DNA of 64,000 nucleotides, from assembly GCA_963849485.1 (NCBI GenBank), contig CAWKIF010000162.1, forward strand, positions 18,493 to 82,492, read 5' to 3'. Both the position numbers and the translations under genes were made by a program. This document shows, one piece after another, positions 33,454 to 41,994 of the stretch. Below the pieces are notes generated by a model. The model was not told the origin of the DNA and did no database searches. It was given only the letters and a program-made list of their open reading frames with translations. Within the stretch, counting starts at the first letter, position 1. Each line of letters begins with the position of its first letter. Source of the stretch: CAVTWJ01 sp963849485 (GTDB lineage Bacteria; Oederibacteriota; Muellerivitia; Muellerivitales; Muellerivitaceae).

Positions 33454-34560
33454 ATGAACCTGCCAAAGTCGATCTTTTCCATTCCGCCATTAAGCCAAAA
33501 ATACATCCACTTAGCCGAAAAAAGACAGGCCCAACTAACCAAACCCACCGGGAGTTTGGGACGCCTGGAAGAGATCGCGATTAAAGTCGCAGGTATCCAG
33601 CAAAAGGAAATACCTGAGTTAGGAAAGAAGCGGGTGATCCTTTGCGCTGGAGATCACGGCATTACGGCGGAGGGTGTCTCCGCTTTTCCCTCGGCGGTCA
33701 CTCCCATGATGGTCCTGAACTTTCTCAAGGGAGGGGCGGCAATCAACGCCCTAGCAAAGCAAGCAGGTGCTGAAGTTCAAGTCGTGGATGTCGGCGTAGC
33801 TTCCGAGCTTCCCAAATCAAAGGATCTCCTTTCACAAAAAATCGCCCCGGGAACCAGAAATTTCAAGGTAGAACCGGCCATGAGTGAGGACCAATGCGCT
33901 CATGCAGTGCAGTTGGGGTTGAAACTGGCCACCCAAGCCAAGAAAGACCATATTCATTGGGTGGTCTTGGGAGAGATGGGCATTGGGAATACAACTTCCG
34001 CTGCGGCCCTTATGGCTGCGCTCCTTCCATGCGCTGTAGAGGACGTTACCGGGTTCGGAACAGGCATTGACCGAACCCAATGGATGGTCAAGTGTCGGGT
34101 GATCCATGAGGGTTTACAACGCCATCTTCCGGATATCCATAACCCCATGGAAGCCTTGCGTTGCCTGGGGGGATTGGAAATCGCAACACTTGTGGGAGTA
34201 GTCTTGGGTTGCGCAAAAAACCGTATTCCTGTAGTCGTGGATGGCTTCATTACTTCAGCGGCCTTCCTCGTAGCCTACCGCTTAAATACCCGGGTGCTAG
34301 ATTATGCCTTTTTCTCTCATCGTTCAGAGGAACCAGGCCATACCAAGTTTTTTGAAATCATTGGAGCAAAACCACTCTTGAACTTAAAAATGCGTTTGGG
34401 AGAAGGCTCCGGTGGGGCCCTGGCCCTGAATATCCTCGAATCCGCATTAAGGGTTCATTCCGAAATGGCCACTTTTGAAAGCGCCAAGGTTCCAACAAAG
34501 ATAAAGAAGAAAAATTATCTTCGTTCCCGGGCAGCCAAAAAGAAAAAGACCGAGGATTAA
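33454..34560 (+). CDS. cobT: Nicotinate-nucleotide-dimethylbenzimidazole phosphoribosyltransferase
   Basis: 368 residues. N-terminal LTKPTGSLGRLEEIA, then VILCAGDHGITAEGVSAFPSAVT, GEMGIGNTTSAAALMAALL and DGFITSAAFLVAYRL, with the catalytic Glu in the C-terminal part (LRLGEGSGGALALN; here MRLGEGSGGALAL). It makes alpha-ribazole phosphate from dimethylbenzimidazole and NaMN, the activated lower ligand of cobalamin. GGGGAG upstream of the ATG. The final ~25 residues are an extra Lys/Arg-rich tail. The partner DMB synthase gene bluB lies 5 kb downstream on the other strand. Confidence 0.96.
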   Translation: MNLPKSIFSIPPLSQKYIHLAEKRQAQLTKPTGSLGRLEEIAIKVAGIQQKEIPELGKKRVILCAGDHGITAEGVSAFPSAVTPMMVLNFLKGGAAINALAKQAGAEVQVVDVGVASELPKSKDLLSQKIAPGTRNFKVEPAMSEDQCAHAVQLGLKLATQAKKDHIHWVVLGEMGIGNTTSAAALMAALLPCAVEDVTGFGTGIDRTQWMVKCRVIHEGLQRHLPDIHNPMEALRCLGGLEIATLVGVVLGCAKNRIPVVVDGFITSAAFLVAYRLNTRVLDYAFFSHRSEEPGHTKFFEIIGAKPLLNLKMRLGEGSGGALALNILESALRVHSEMATFESAKVPTKIKKKNYLRSRAAKKKKTED

Positions 34561-34612
34561 ACCCGCTTTAAACTAGTTTCCCGAGTTAGTTTTATAAATT
34601 GAGGTGAGAGCG

Positions 34613-35337
34613 ATGAAGCCTTTTTGGGTAGCTCTTTCCACCTTGTCTTGTTTGCCTTTCAGCCAAAAAAAAATCGGGATCCTCGACCTAAAAAGATCAC
34701 CCGGTTTTTATCCCTGGTCGGGGCCATTTTAGGCATCTTCTTATCCGTGCTTACTTTACTATCAATGGACCTTTCCTTAAAAGCCTTGTTGATCCTCAGT
34801 CTTTGGGTTCTCCTGACCCTCGCATTTCACCTGGACGGTCTGGCGGATTGCCTTGACGGCTGGTTTGGAGGAAACTCACCCAGAGACCGTCTTCGGATCA
34901 TGAAAAGCCCGTCTCTTGGAACCTATGGGATAACGGGGATCATTCTGGTTCTTTTATCGAAATACATCTTGTTAAACCATCTTTTAGTTCAACCTCAAGC
35001 TTGGAAATGGCTCATCGCTGTGCCTACCGCCGCACGTTTCTCCGCCACCTTTTCCTGCAAGTGGGGCTCGTCACCCCGTGGATCCAAAGGTTTGGGAAAA
35101 TCAGTCATCGGCATAACAAATACAACTTTATTCATTTCAATTCTTTTAACTCTTTTGGTCCTAATCCCCATCCTTCAATGGCAAGCCTTTACTCTTTTGG
35201 GGGTAAGTCTTTTATCTTCCGTTTCTCTGGTGGCTTTATCCAAACAAAAGATTAGGGGCTTGACCGGCGATGGCCTAGGGGCCACCATAGAACTTTCGGA
35301 ATTTTTAGGTCTTTGGTTAAGCGTTCTTCTGCCATGA
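34613..35337 (+). CDS. cobS: Cobalamin-5'-phosphate synthase CobS (frameshift at an A9 run)
   Basis: The main ORF (from 34624) lacks a proper N terminus. In another frame the ATG at 34613, with GAGGTGAG just upstream, encodes MKPFWVALSTLSCLPF, the normal CobS start. The frames meet at a run of nine A (34665-34673), so a one-base homopolymer indel is likely. After it come TRFLSLVGAILG, HLDGLADCLDGWFGG (the metal-binding D..D motif) and PTAARFSATF, then several membrane helices, all typical. CobS joins adenosylcobinamide-GDP to alpha-ribazole phosphate in the inner membrane. It overlaps cbiX by 4 nt. Confidence 0.9.
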
Positions 35338-35717
35338 CTTTAAAACTGAAAATCCTTCTCCTGGTCGCCCATGGCAGCAGGGAAAAAAGCGCTAACGCGG
35401 AATTCAAAAAACTCGTGGGGAAATACCGTCACCGCCATCCTACTTGGAAAATCAACTACGCTTTTTTGGAATTAGCAGAACCTTCCATCCCAAAAGCCCT
35501 GGAATCTCTGGTGAAAACTGGAAAACCAGAAACCTTACTGGTCCTACCCCTTTTTCTTTTCGCGGCTAGGCACGTGAAAAAACATATCCCCGAAATACTG
35601 GATGCCTTCCAAAAAAAACATCCTCAGTTAAAGATTCAACTGACCCCGCCACTTGGTTCAGACCAAAAACTATTGGATATTCTCGACCAAAGGGCCGGCC
35701 ACAATACCCTGCGGTGA
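35334..35717 (+). CDS. cbiX: CbiX-like small sirohydrochlorin cobaltochelatase family protein
   Basis: 127 residues from the ATG at 35334, which overlaps the cobS stop as ATGA. The core LLLVAHGSREKSANAEF and VLPLFLFAARHVKKHIPEIL carries the metal-site histidines of the CbiX/SirB chelatases, and the size matches the single-domain CbiXS form. The family inserts cobalt (or iron/nickel) into sirohydrochlorin. As no other ring-synthesis gene is present here, it may serve siroheme or a non-cobalamin metal role. Metal specificity cannot be read from the sequence. Confidence 0.82.
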   Translation: MTLKLKILLLVAHGSREKSANAEFKKLVGKYRHRHPTWKINYAFLELAEPSIPKALESLVKTGKPETLLVLPLFLFAARHVKKHIPEILDAFQKKHPQLKIQLTPPLGSDQKLLDILDQRAGHNTLR

Positions 35718-35858
35718 CTTTCCCCTCAGGTGATATTTCCTGATTTCAATAATCAATTTCTACCTGCAAATGGAAGGTGGCTGCCGTAGTCCCGGTTGCG
35801 AGGAGAGGCACGACCGGGGCCAGGAGCCAAACGGGAAGAAAGAGAAATCTTACGGCGA

Positions 35859-37874
35859 TTAAAACGAAATTTTAGTTCCTACATAACCTGATAATCCCGG
35901 TGTCCCATAACCGTAAACTTCCTCGTAATACTGGTTAAACAGATTATCCACCCGGGCAAACAACTTTACTTGTGTGTTTATCTGGAAGGATGCCCGAAGA
36001 TTCACAAGAAAATATTTGCTTAATGTAACGGGGATATACGGAGAGGGGTAAGGCGGAAAGTCGATATCCGATCGGGCTCCTATATAGGTGGCCGTGGCCC
36101 CAACCTCGACCGGACCAGACTGATAATCCATATCCGCCCTCGCTTGATCGGTGGGTTTTTGGAGCAGGGGGGAATAGGAAAGCATCGCTGGTTCATCGGT
36201 AATAATATCGGTGTAGGTGTAGGTCCCCCGGACCACTAGCCCCGGGAGACCCTTGAACTCGACGAAGGTCTCAACCCCTTGGGTATGAAACTCGTCGCTA
36301 TTGAGATACTGTCCAGTGGTGTCGGAAGTACCTTCATAACTGATGAGGTTATCAAAATCATTGTGGAAGTAAGTCGCCCCAAAAACCAAAAAGGTTTTGC
36401 CAAGCGGCTGCTCAAAACCCAGGTCATAGCCCGTGCTGGTTTCCGGTTGAAGGTTCGAATTGCCCGTTGGAACAGGAGCGTACAATTGGTACAAAGTAGG
36501 CGCCGTGAACCCTGTTCCATAGGTGGCTTTCAGTTTTGTTTCCAACGTTGGAAAAAAATAAGCCACACCGGCTTGGTAAGTCCCATGGGTCCCATAGGTG
36601 TTGTAGTCGTCGATTCGGCCACCCAGGTTCACGAAAAGCCTCTCATTGATATTGGTCTGGCTTTGCAGGAAAGAGCTTCCCATCCATTGGGTATTTAAAA
36701 CCGCTGGAGTGGGAGAACCAGAATCAGAGGTCGTGTTTCCCCATTCCTCGGAACCTTGAAGACCCAACACCAAAGTTTCTTCACGGCTTAACCACAAATT
36801 GTTTTGCCAAATGATCTGGGCTGATTGCCCATCATAAGTGTCATGATAGGTATATGCGTTTAAATAGGCGGAATCCGCTACATCGGAATAGTCCCGATCA
36901 TCATCGACAAAGGAGACCATCAATAATTGCGTCCAATTACCCAGCGTCAATTTGGTTTTGCTACCCACTAAGAATTGTTTCTGGTTGACCCAATTGTTCG
37001 GATCATCCATCCCGGGGCCCCCGCCACCATCAATGCTGGTTCGGGCCTGGCTGAAACGTATCAATAAATCCTCATGGAAATTGGTAACGGGGGCGGTTCC
37101 AAGCCTCAAGACACTGGAAAAATCACTATCTGGGTTGTTGAAACTATTTCCGAAAGATTTGTCGGCGGTAGGAAACCCGGCGGTGTTGAAATAGGACGTG
37201 CTGAGCGAATAATAGTTTTTCGAATCCCCACCTTGGGCCGAGGCCGCTTCCCGGAAGGTGCCATAGGAACCGCCCTCAAAAAGCGCTGAACCACCGGCAG
37301 GTCCAACCCCTTCTGGGGTAATGATATTAATCACACCGGCCACAGCATTGGATCCATAGAGGGTACTTTGAGCCCCCCGTACCACTTCGATCCTTGAAAC
37401 ACCGTCCAATGAAAGTTGATCCAAGTAATCGTAAGAGCGGGAAGTGCCCGAAGGATCGTAAAGAGGAATACCATCTATCATGACAACCGTATTTCCGTCA
37501 TTGGCCCCCCGCGTATAAATCGAGGCGGTTTGACCCGGACCACCAGATTGAGCAATATCCAATCCTGGAACCTCTTGAAGAGCCTCCATCACGGTACTTG
37601 ATTGTTTCTTCTCCAAGTCTTGCGCGGTGATGACAGTTATGGAATTAGGCACCTGGCTAACGGGCGTATCCAACCGGTTGGCGGTCACCACGACCTCAGG
37701 CAAAGCCACAGGGGCCTGAGCCGAAAGGGTATTGGTGTTGGATTCGACCGTTAAAGTATTACCGGAAGGCTCTGAAACGGGTGGGTCCGCCAAAAGGAAT
37801 GAAGAGGAACCGACTGAAATGAAAAAAGCTGAAGCCAAAAGAAAAGCACGGCCAAAACATGAAAACTTTGACAT
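35859..37874 (-). CDS. btuB: TonB-dependent vitamin B12 receptor BtuB
   Basis: 671 residues: signal peptide (~1-29), TonB box region LPEVVVTANRLDTPVSQVP, plug domain with SSTVMEALQEVPGLDIAQSGGPGQTASIYTRGAN and VVRGAQSTLYGSNAVAGVINIIT, then an outer-membrane beta barrel ending in GYVGTKISF with terminal phenylalanine. It brings cobalamin across the outer membrane. A cobalamin riboswitch (37984-38117) and a hairpin that can mask the ribosome site (37877-37914) lie in its leader. The gene is not coupled to btuF and has its own promoter. Convergent with cbiX, with 141 bp between. Confidence 0.93.
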   Translation of the reverse strand: MSKFSCFGRAFLLASAFFISVGSSSFLLADPPVSEPSGNTLTVESNTNTLSAQAPVALPEVVVTANRLDTPVSQVPNSITVITAQDLEKKQSSTVMEALQEVPGLDIAQSGGPGQTASIYTRGANDGNTVVMIDGIPLYDPSGTSRSYDYLDQLSLDGVSRIEVVRGAQSTLYGSNAVAGVINIITPEGVGPAGGSALFEGGSYGTFREAASAQGGDSKNYYSLSTSYFNTAGFPTADKSFGNSFNNPDSDFSSVLRLGTAPVTNFHEDLLIRFSQARTSIDGGGGPGMDDPNNWVNQKQFLVGSKTKLTLGNWTQLLMVSFVDDDRDYSDVADSAYLNAYTYHDTYDGQSAQIIWQNNLWLSREETLVLGLQGSEEWGNTTSDSGSPTPAVLNTQWMGSSFLQSQTNINERLFVNLGGRIDDYNTYGTHGTYQAGVAYFFPTLETKLKATYGTGFTAPTLYQLYAPVPTGNSNLQPETSTGYDLGFEQPLGKTFLVFGATYFHNDFDNLISYEGTSDTTGQYLNSDEFHTQGVETFVEFKGLPGLVVRGTYTYTDIITDEPAMLSYSPLLQKPTDQARADMDYQSGPVEVGATATYIGARSDIDFPPYPSPYIPVTLSKYFLVNLRASFQINTQVKLFARVDNLFNQYYEEVYGYGTPGLSGYVGTKISF

Positions 37875-37876
37875 GA

Positions 37877-37914
37877 GCCCTACCCCCGAGGCCGAAGGCT
37901 TTAGGGGAAAGGGC
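37877..37914 (-). promoter_or_regulatory. Ribosome-site-sequestering hairpin in the btuB leader
   Basis: On the minus strand GCCCT..CCCC..GCC pairs with GGC..GGGG..AGGGC, ending two bases before the btuB ATG. The 3' arm contains GGGGGTAGGG, the likely Shine-Dalgarno sequence, so translation would be off when this hairpin forms. It is the plausible expression platform of the upstream riboswitch. Confidence 0.65.
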
Positions 37915-37983
37915 AGGGAGGAAAACCTGAAAAAGGCTTAACTCGCCACTTCTTATTCCCGAAGAAGCATTCGAAGATTTCTC

Positions 37984-38117
37984 AAGGCCGGTCTCCTGGC
38001 TTGGGGCATTCGACTCCTTGGGCCTTCCCGTTTTTTCAAACAGTGACACAAGAAAAAATAACGCCCCTTACAGTGGCGGGTCCGCGCCGGATTCGCACCG
38101 GCTTCCCGAACACCTTA
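37984..38117 (-). promoter_or_regulatory. Cobalamin riboswitch controlling btuB
   Basis: Read 5' to 3' on the minus strand: GGTGTTCGGGAAGCCGGTG, AATCCGG, GACCCGCCACTGTAAGGGG and finally GCCAGGAGACCGGCC. These are the conserved B12-box and P-stem elements of the adenosylcobalamin riboswitch class. It lies just after a promoter at 38129-38157. Confidence 0.95.
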
Positions 38118-38128
38118 AGTTGGTTCAC

Positions 38129-38157
38129 TTAATACTCTTCTTTATTATTCGTGTCAA
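38129..38157 (-). promoter_or_regulatory. Promoter of btuB
   Basis: Minus strand: -35 TTGACA (38152-38157), 17-bp spacer, -10 TATTAA (38129-38134). Transcription would begin near 38,122, a few bases before the riboswitch. Confidence 0.8.
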
Positions 38158-38182
38158 CGCATAAAACCAACAGGGTTAGAAC

Positions 38183-39034
38183 TTACTTAGATATTCCATT
38201 AAAGATTTGATCCAAGGTTTGTGCTAATCCCAATACCGTGGGTCCGGGTATTAGGTCTTCATCTTTCGTCAAATAATAGACGTGATTTTCTTGGACCGCC
38301 TTCAGAGATATCAATTTCTTCCATTCCTTCTGAGCGGTTTCCACCATTCCATGTGTCGACTGGTCCGCTGGCATGGAATCCACAATTACATCCGGGTTCT
38401 CCTCAATTAATCTTTCCTTCGAAACCAACGGATAGGCAGTACCCGCGCCTTCCATGACGTTTCTACCCCCGCAGAGGGCGATGATCTCATTCACAAAAGA
38501 ATGCGGACCGGCCGCGTACATCTGCCTCAAACTCCCGGCGTCATGGCCCACAATGAAAAGAATGGAAACTTTCTCGCGCTTTCCGGCTTCTTCCCGGAAT
38601 TTTCCAATCTCTCCTTGTAACCGAATCTTAGCTGTTTCCGCCTGTTTTTCCCGGCCCAAAAGTTTACCCAATCGGTCATAACTTTCAAAAACGTCTTTCA
38701 AAGTGGAATCATCCTGAATAAAAATGGGTATATTCAATTTTTCAAGGGTCGTGATCGTATCTGAATGAAAAGGAAGGAGAAGGACGATATCCGGTTTGAG
38801 TGAGACAATTTTTTCCATATTGGGGTTATAAAAACCGCCCACTTTTTCTTTTAACTTCGCCTCGGAAGGATACTTGCAAAAATCTGTAACACCGATCAAC
38901 TGATTCTGAGCGCCAATGTCATAAATGATCTCGGTCAAGTTCGGAGACATGGAAATTACCCGATGGGGGATGTCGACGGCCCAAGAATTCACTACCAGAG
39001 CAAAAAACACCATAAGGAATGAAATTCCCTTCAT
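38183..39034 (-). CDS. btuF: Periplasmic cobalamin-binding protein BtuF
   Basis: 283 residues with a signal peptide (~1-19). It is a class III periplasmic binding protein: RVISMSPNLTEIIYDIGAQNQLIGVTDFCKYP, then VGGFYNPNMEKIVSLKPDIVLLLP and a second lobe with AAGPHSFVNEIIALCGGRNV. BtuF hands cobalamin to the BtuCD importer. It is the last gene of btuD-btuC-bluB-btuF and overlaps bluB by 4 nt. Iron-siderophore binding is possible in principle, but the riboswitch and neighbours favour B12. Confidence 0.9.
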   Translation of the reverse strand: MKGISFLMVFFALVVNSWAVDIPHRVISMSPNLTEIIYDIGAQNQLIGVTDFCKYPSEAKLKEKVGGFYNPNMEKIVSLKPDIVLLLPFHSDTITTLEKLNIPIFIQDDSTLKDVFESYDRLGKLLGREKQAETAKIRLQGEIGKFREEAGKREKVSILFIVGHDAGSLRQMYAAGPHSFVNEIIALCGGRNVMEGAGTAYPLVSKERLIEENPDVIVDSMPADQSTHGMVETAQKEWKKLISLKAVQENHVYYLTKDEDLIPGPTVLGLAQTLDQIFNGISK

Positions 39035-39693
39035 GGCTCAACCTTCCTACCCCACTGCTCGTAATAAACAAGATCGGAAGTAGGCAACTGGGGGAGCCAG
39101 CCCAAGGTCTTAAGTTCAGGTTCCGAGGCGAAAAGATCGGTATAACCCACGCAAAGGTAAGCGATTGGCACCACGCCCTGGGGAAGGCCCATTAAGTCTG
39201 CTAATTCATCGGGCTTAATGATGCTTACCCAACCCACTCCGACACCCTCGCAACGGGCGGCCAGCCACAGGTTCTGCACGGCGCAAACCGCGCTGTACAA
39301 ATCCATATCCGGTTGGCTGGTGCGGCCCAGAACCACCGGACCGAACCGGTTCCGATCGCAAGTGACGCAAAGATTCAAGGCTGAATCCAAGATTCCTTCC
39401 AGTTTCAGGGAAGCGTAGGTTTCCCCCTTTCCCCCTGGAAACATTTTCCGGGCCTCTTCGTTGGCCCGTAGAAAAGCTCCATGAACCTTTTTACGGATCT
39501 CTTGGTTCCTGATGACAATAAAATTCCAGGGTTGGCTATAACCCACGGAGGGAGCGCACATGGCGGCACCCAGGATTCTTTCCAAGATCTCGGGGGCTAC
39601 TGAATCGCTTTTGAACCGCCGGACATCCCGCCTTTCCCGAATCACCCGATAAATCACATTTCGTTCATTTTCATCATAAGTAGATGGGCCCAT
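39031..39693 (-). CDS. bluB: 5,6-dimethylbenzimidazole synthase BluB
   Basis: 220 residues of the flavin-destructase nitroreductase fold: VIRERRDVRRFKSDSV, CAPSVGYSQPWNFIVIRN, TCDRNRFGPVVLGR and GVGVGWVSI are the conserved BluB segments. It breaks down FMNH2 with oxygen to give dimethylbenzimidazole, the lower ligand of cobalamin. Its place between the permease and binding-protein genes of the B12 importer is notable. SD GGGGAAAT upstream. Pairs functionally with CobT. Confidence 0.93.
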   Translation of the reverse strand: MGPSTYDENERNVIYRVIRERRDVRRFKSDSVAPEILERILGAAMCAPSVGYSQPWNFIVIRNQEIRKKVHGAFLRANEEARKMFPGGKGETYASLKLEGILDSALNLCVTCDRNRFGPVVLGRTSQPDMDLYSAVCAVQNLWLAARCEGVGVGWVSIIKPDELADLMGLPQGVVPIAYLCVGYTDLFASEPELKTLGWLPQLPTSDLVYYEQWGRKVEP

Positions 39694-39717
39694 GATTTCC
39701 CCATACCTCTCTTTCGA

Positions 39718-40731
39718 TCAACTTTGTACGTAGGTTTGACGTTTAAAAAGAAGTAATAAAAGAACAGGCACCCCCAAGAGAGCCGTCAAAACACCGACCG
39801 GTAATTCGGTAGCGCCAAAAAATGAGCGGCAAAGGGTATCGCAGATCATGAGAAATGTGGCTCCACCCAAGGCGCTTCCAACCAACAACCCCCGGTGGTC
39901 GTTCCCAACCAAGAAACGACAGATATGGGGCACGATCAACCCCACAAAAGCGATCGGACCCGTCCAAGCGACAACGGCGCTAGTCAATAAGGAAGCGGAG
40001 AAAACAGACAACCAAATCACCTGAACTGCAGGCACACCCTTAACCCTTGCCAACTCTTCGCCCGCCGACAGCAGATTTAATTCCCTGGAAAGGGAATAGA
40101 GAATTAAAAAAACCACGGCAAAAAGCACGAAGCCGCCCTCTAGGGACGCGTAATCCACCATGTCCAGACTTCCCATGAGCCAATGCATCATGGTGAAGCT
40201 TTGAGAAAAGTCGGCCAAAAAATAAAAGAGCAATACAATGGCACTAAAAAAATAATTAATCCCCACCCCCGCGAGAAGAAGGGTGGTGGCGGAAAAGGAC
40301 CGAATCAACACCGCCAAGGAATAAACCAGGAAGAGGGAAACCATCGCGCCCAAAAAGGCGAAAAGGGTGACTAGGGATAGCCCTCCCCAGCCCATCGTCC
40401 AGCCCAAGCCGATGGCCGCGACCGCCCCGAAAGAGCTTCCCCCCGCAATTCCCAGGGTGAAGGGGCAGGCCAGGGGGTTGCGAAGCACTGCTTGAAAGAC
40501 TACTCCAGAAACGGACATAGCCGCTCCCGCCAGGGCTGCCAAAAGAATCCGGCTCAACCGGACTTGGAAAAAGATCTCCGCGTCCTGATTGCCTGGGGCG
40601 GGAGGCCAAACTTGGAAAACCTTGGAGAAAGAAATGGAAGTGGATCCCAACAAGGGGCAGACGAACAGACTCACTAAAAAAAGTAAGAAAAGAACCCAAA
40701 GCGTTAATCTTTTTTGGAATGAGGAAATCAT
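39718..40731 (-). CDS. btuC: Cobalamin ABC transporter permease (FecCD family)
   Basis: 337 residues with about nine to ten membrane helices. The FecCD signatures RLSRILLAALAGAAMSVSGVVFQAVLRNPLACPFTLGIAGGSSFGA and GPIAFVGLIVPHICRFLVGNDHR are clear. It forms the membrane channel of the B12 importer with BtuD. Its ATG overlaps the btuD stop by 4 nt. Substrate inferred from the riboswitch upstream of btuD and from bluB/btuF downstream. Confidence 0.92.
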   Translation of the reverse strand: MISSFQKRLTLWVLFLLFLVSLFVCPLLGSTSISFSKVFQVWPPAPGNQDAEIFFQVRLSRILLAALAGAAMSVSGVVFQAVLRNPLACPFTLGIAGGSSFGAVAAIGLGWTMGWGGLSLVTLFAFLGAMVSLFLVYSLAVLIRSFSATTLLLAGVGINYFFSAIVLLFYFLADFSQSFTMMHWLMGSLDMVDYASLEGGFVLFAVVFLILYSLSRELNLLSAGEELARVKGVPAVQVIWLSVFSASLLTSAVVAWTGPIAFVGLIVPHICRFLVGNDHRGLLVGSALGGATFLMICDTLCRSFFGATELPVGVLTALLGVPVLLLLLFKRQTYVQS

Positions 40732-41537
40732 GGGACGAGAGCCTTTCTTTTCTTTCCCGCCTGGGCGGGGACGAAATAAGGCCGACTCCCCGGAATCCTC
40801 ACGGTAATTACCCGGACGCCATGGAGAGCCTGAATCGTCTTCGGAGTTAATACCGATGTAGAAGGCCCATCCATGATTTTCTTTCCTTCCTTCATCAGCA
40901 CCAAGCGGTTCAGGTAACGTCCTGCCAAGTTCAGCTCATGGGTGGCGACGACCACCGTCAGGCATTCCTCCTGATGGAGCTTCTGGATGATCTCAAAGAG
41001 GCGGATTTGGTGGGGAAGGTCCAGGGACAAGGTGGGTTCGTCCAGAAGCAGCACCTCGGGCGTCTGGGCCAGAGCGGAAGCCAAAAGAACCCTTTGCTTC
41101 TCCCCTCCCGAGAGCTCCTCGTAAAGCCGGTCCTTAAAATTCAGGGCGTCACAGAGATCCAATGCACGATCGCAAATCTCTCTGTCTTTTTTCCCCAAAG
41201 GTTCGAAACGTCTCAAATGAGGATAACGTCCCATCTCCACCACTTCCCGTACACCCAATGGAAAGGTGAAGTAAAGGGATTGGGGGACATAGGCTATTTT
41301 CCGGGCCCGATCCCGCGCGGGTAGGTGCTTAAGGGGATGGTTTTCCAATTTGATTTCCCCAGTTCGTGGAACTAACAAACCCGCCATCAACCTCAAGAGA
41401 GTGGATTTACCAGCGCCATTGGGACCCAACAAGCCGACCAATTCCCCTTTTCCTATGGCGAGACTTGTCGGATAAAGCTCAAAGGAAGTTAGTGCGGGAT
41501 AACGGAAGGAAAGGTTATGAATCTCAAAAAGAGACAT
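40728..41537 (-). CDS. btuD: Cobalamin ABC transporter ATPase
   Basis: 269 residues from the ATG at 41537 (GGGGAACCC upstream); upstream ATGs in frame at 41558 and 41552 are less likely. Walker A GLLGPNGAGKSTLLRLMAG, Q-loop YVPQSLYF, ABC signature ELSGGEKQRVLLASALAQ, Walker B VLLLDEPTLSLD and switch VVATHEL. FecE/BtuD-type ATPase powering uptake through BtuC. First gene of the riboswitch-controlled operon. A ~45-residue C-terminal extension follows the ATPase core. Confidence 0.92.
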   Translation of the reverse strand: MSLFEIHNLSFRYPALTSFELYPTSLAIGKGELVGLLGPNGAGKSTLLRLMAGLLVPRTGEIKLENHPLKHLPARDRARKIAYVPQSLYFTFPLGVREVVEMGRYPHLRRFEPLGKKDREICDRALDLCDALNFKDRLYEELSGGEKQRVLLASALAQTPEVLLLDEPTLSLDLPHQIRLFEIIQKLHQEECLTVVVATHELNLAGRYLNRLVLMKEGKKIMDGPSTSVLTPKTIQALHGVRVITVRIPGSRPYFVPAQAGKKRKALVP

Positions 41538-41612
41538 GGGTTCCCCAAGCATGACCATTCAGTTGAAAAGCAAAGGGAGGGAAGACTTCTTTGGATCGCT
41601 GACGTCTAAAAG

Positions 41613-41643
41613 AAGCACAAAGCCCATTCCTCGAGGCTTGCTT
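41613..41643 (-). terminator. Riboswitch-linked terminator-like hairpin in the btuD leader
   Basis: On the minus strand AGCAAGCC pairs with GGGCTTTGTGCT, followed by TCTTTT. It lies between the riboswitch and btuD. Just upstream an alternative 7-bp stem TTGCCGA/TCGGCAA can form. The pair could act as a transcriptional on/off platform. Confidence 0.45.
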
Positions 41644-41674
41644 TCCTTGCCGAATCGAAAAGATCGGCAATTTC

Positions 41675-41813
41675 ATTCAAAGCCGGTTTCCTGACTTGGG
41701 ACTTACCTTCCAGGCCTTCCCGTTCAGAGGACAGTGGCTCTTGGAAAAAAAATTCATCCCTTACAGTGGCGGGTCCGCACCGGATTCACACCGGTTTCCC
41801 GAACACTTTGAAT
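41675..41813 (-). promoter_or_regulatory. Cobalamin riboswitch controlling btuD-btuC-bluB-btuF
   Basis: Same conserved elements as the btuB riboswitch, read on the minus strand: AGTGTTCGGGAAACCGGTG, AATCCGG, GACCCGCCACTGTAAGGG and AAGTCAGGAAACCGGCTTT. It starts at the expected transcription start of the promoter at 41821-41849. Confidence 0.95.
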
Positions 41814-41820
41814 GGCACCT

Positions 41821-41849
41821 ATTAAAGATAGGGCCATGGGTACTGTCAA
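41821..41849 (-). promoter_or_regulatory. Promoter of the btuD operon
   Basis: Minus strand: -35 TTGACA (41844-41849), 17-bp spacer, -10 TTTAAT (41821-41826). The same spacing and -35 box as in the btuB and hspR-operon promoters. Confidence 0.75.
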
Positions 41850-41994
41850 GGCCGGCATTCGCAGGGTTTAAAACTGATAAAAGTCGGGTTTTATCACGAA
41901 TCTTTCCGGTTTCTTATTTCCTGAATAATTATTGAGGATGTTTCCGGAAATCCCTACTCTAGCTTTAGGTTTAGAGATTCGCGAGGAGACACCT

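Noticed and set aside
35800..35845. A third cobalamin riboswitch between cbiX and btuB
   Set aside because: A GGCCAGGAGCC stretch resembles one conserved block, but the other conserved elements are missing and it lies between convergent genes.
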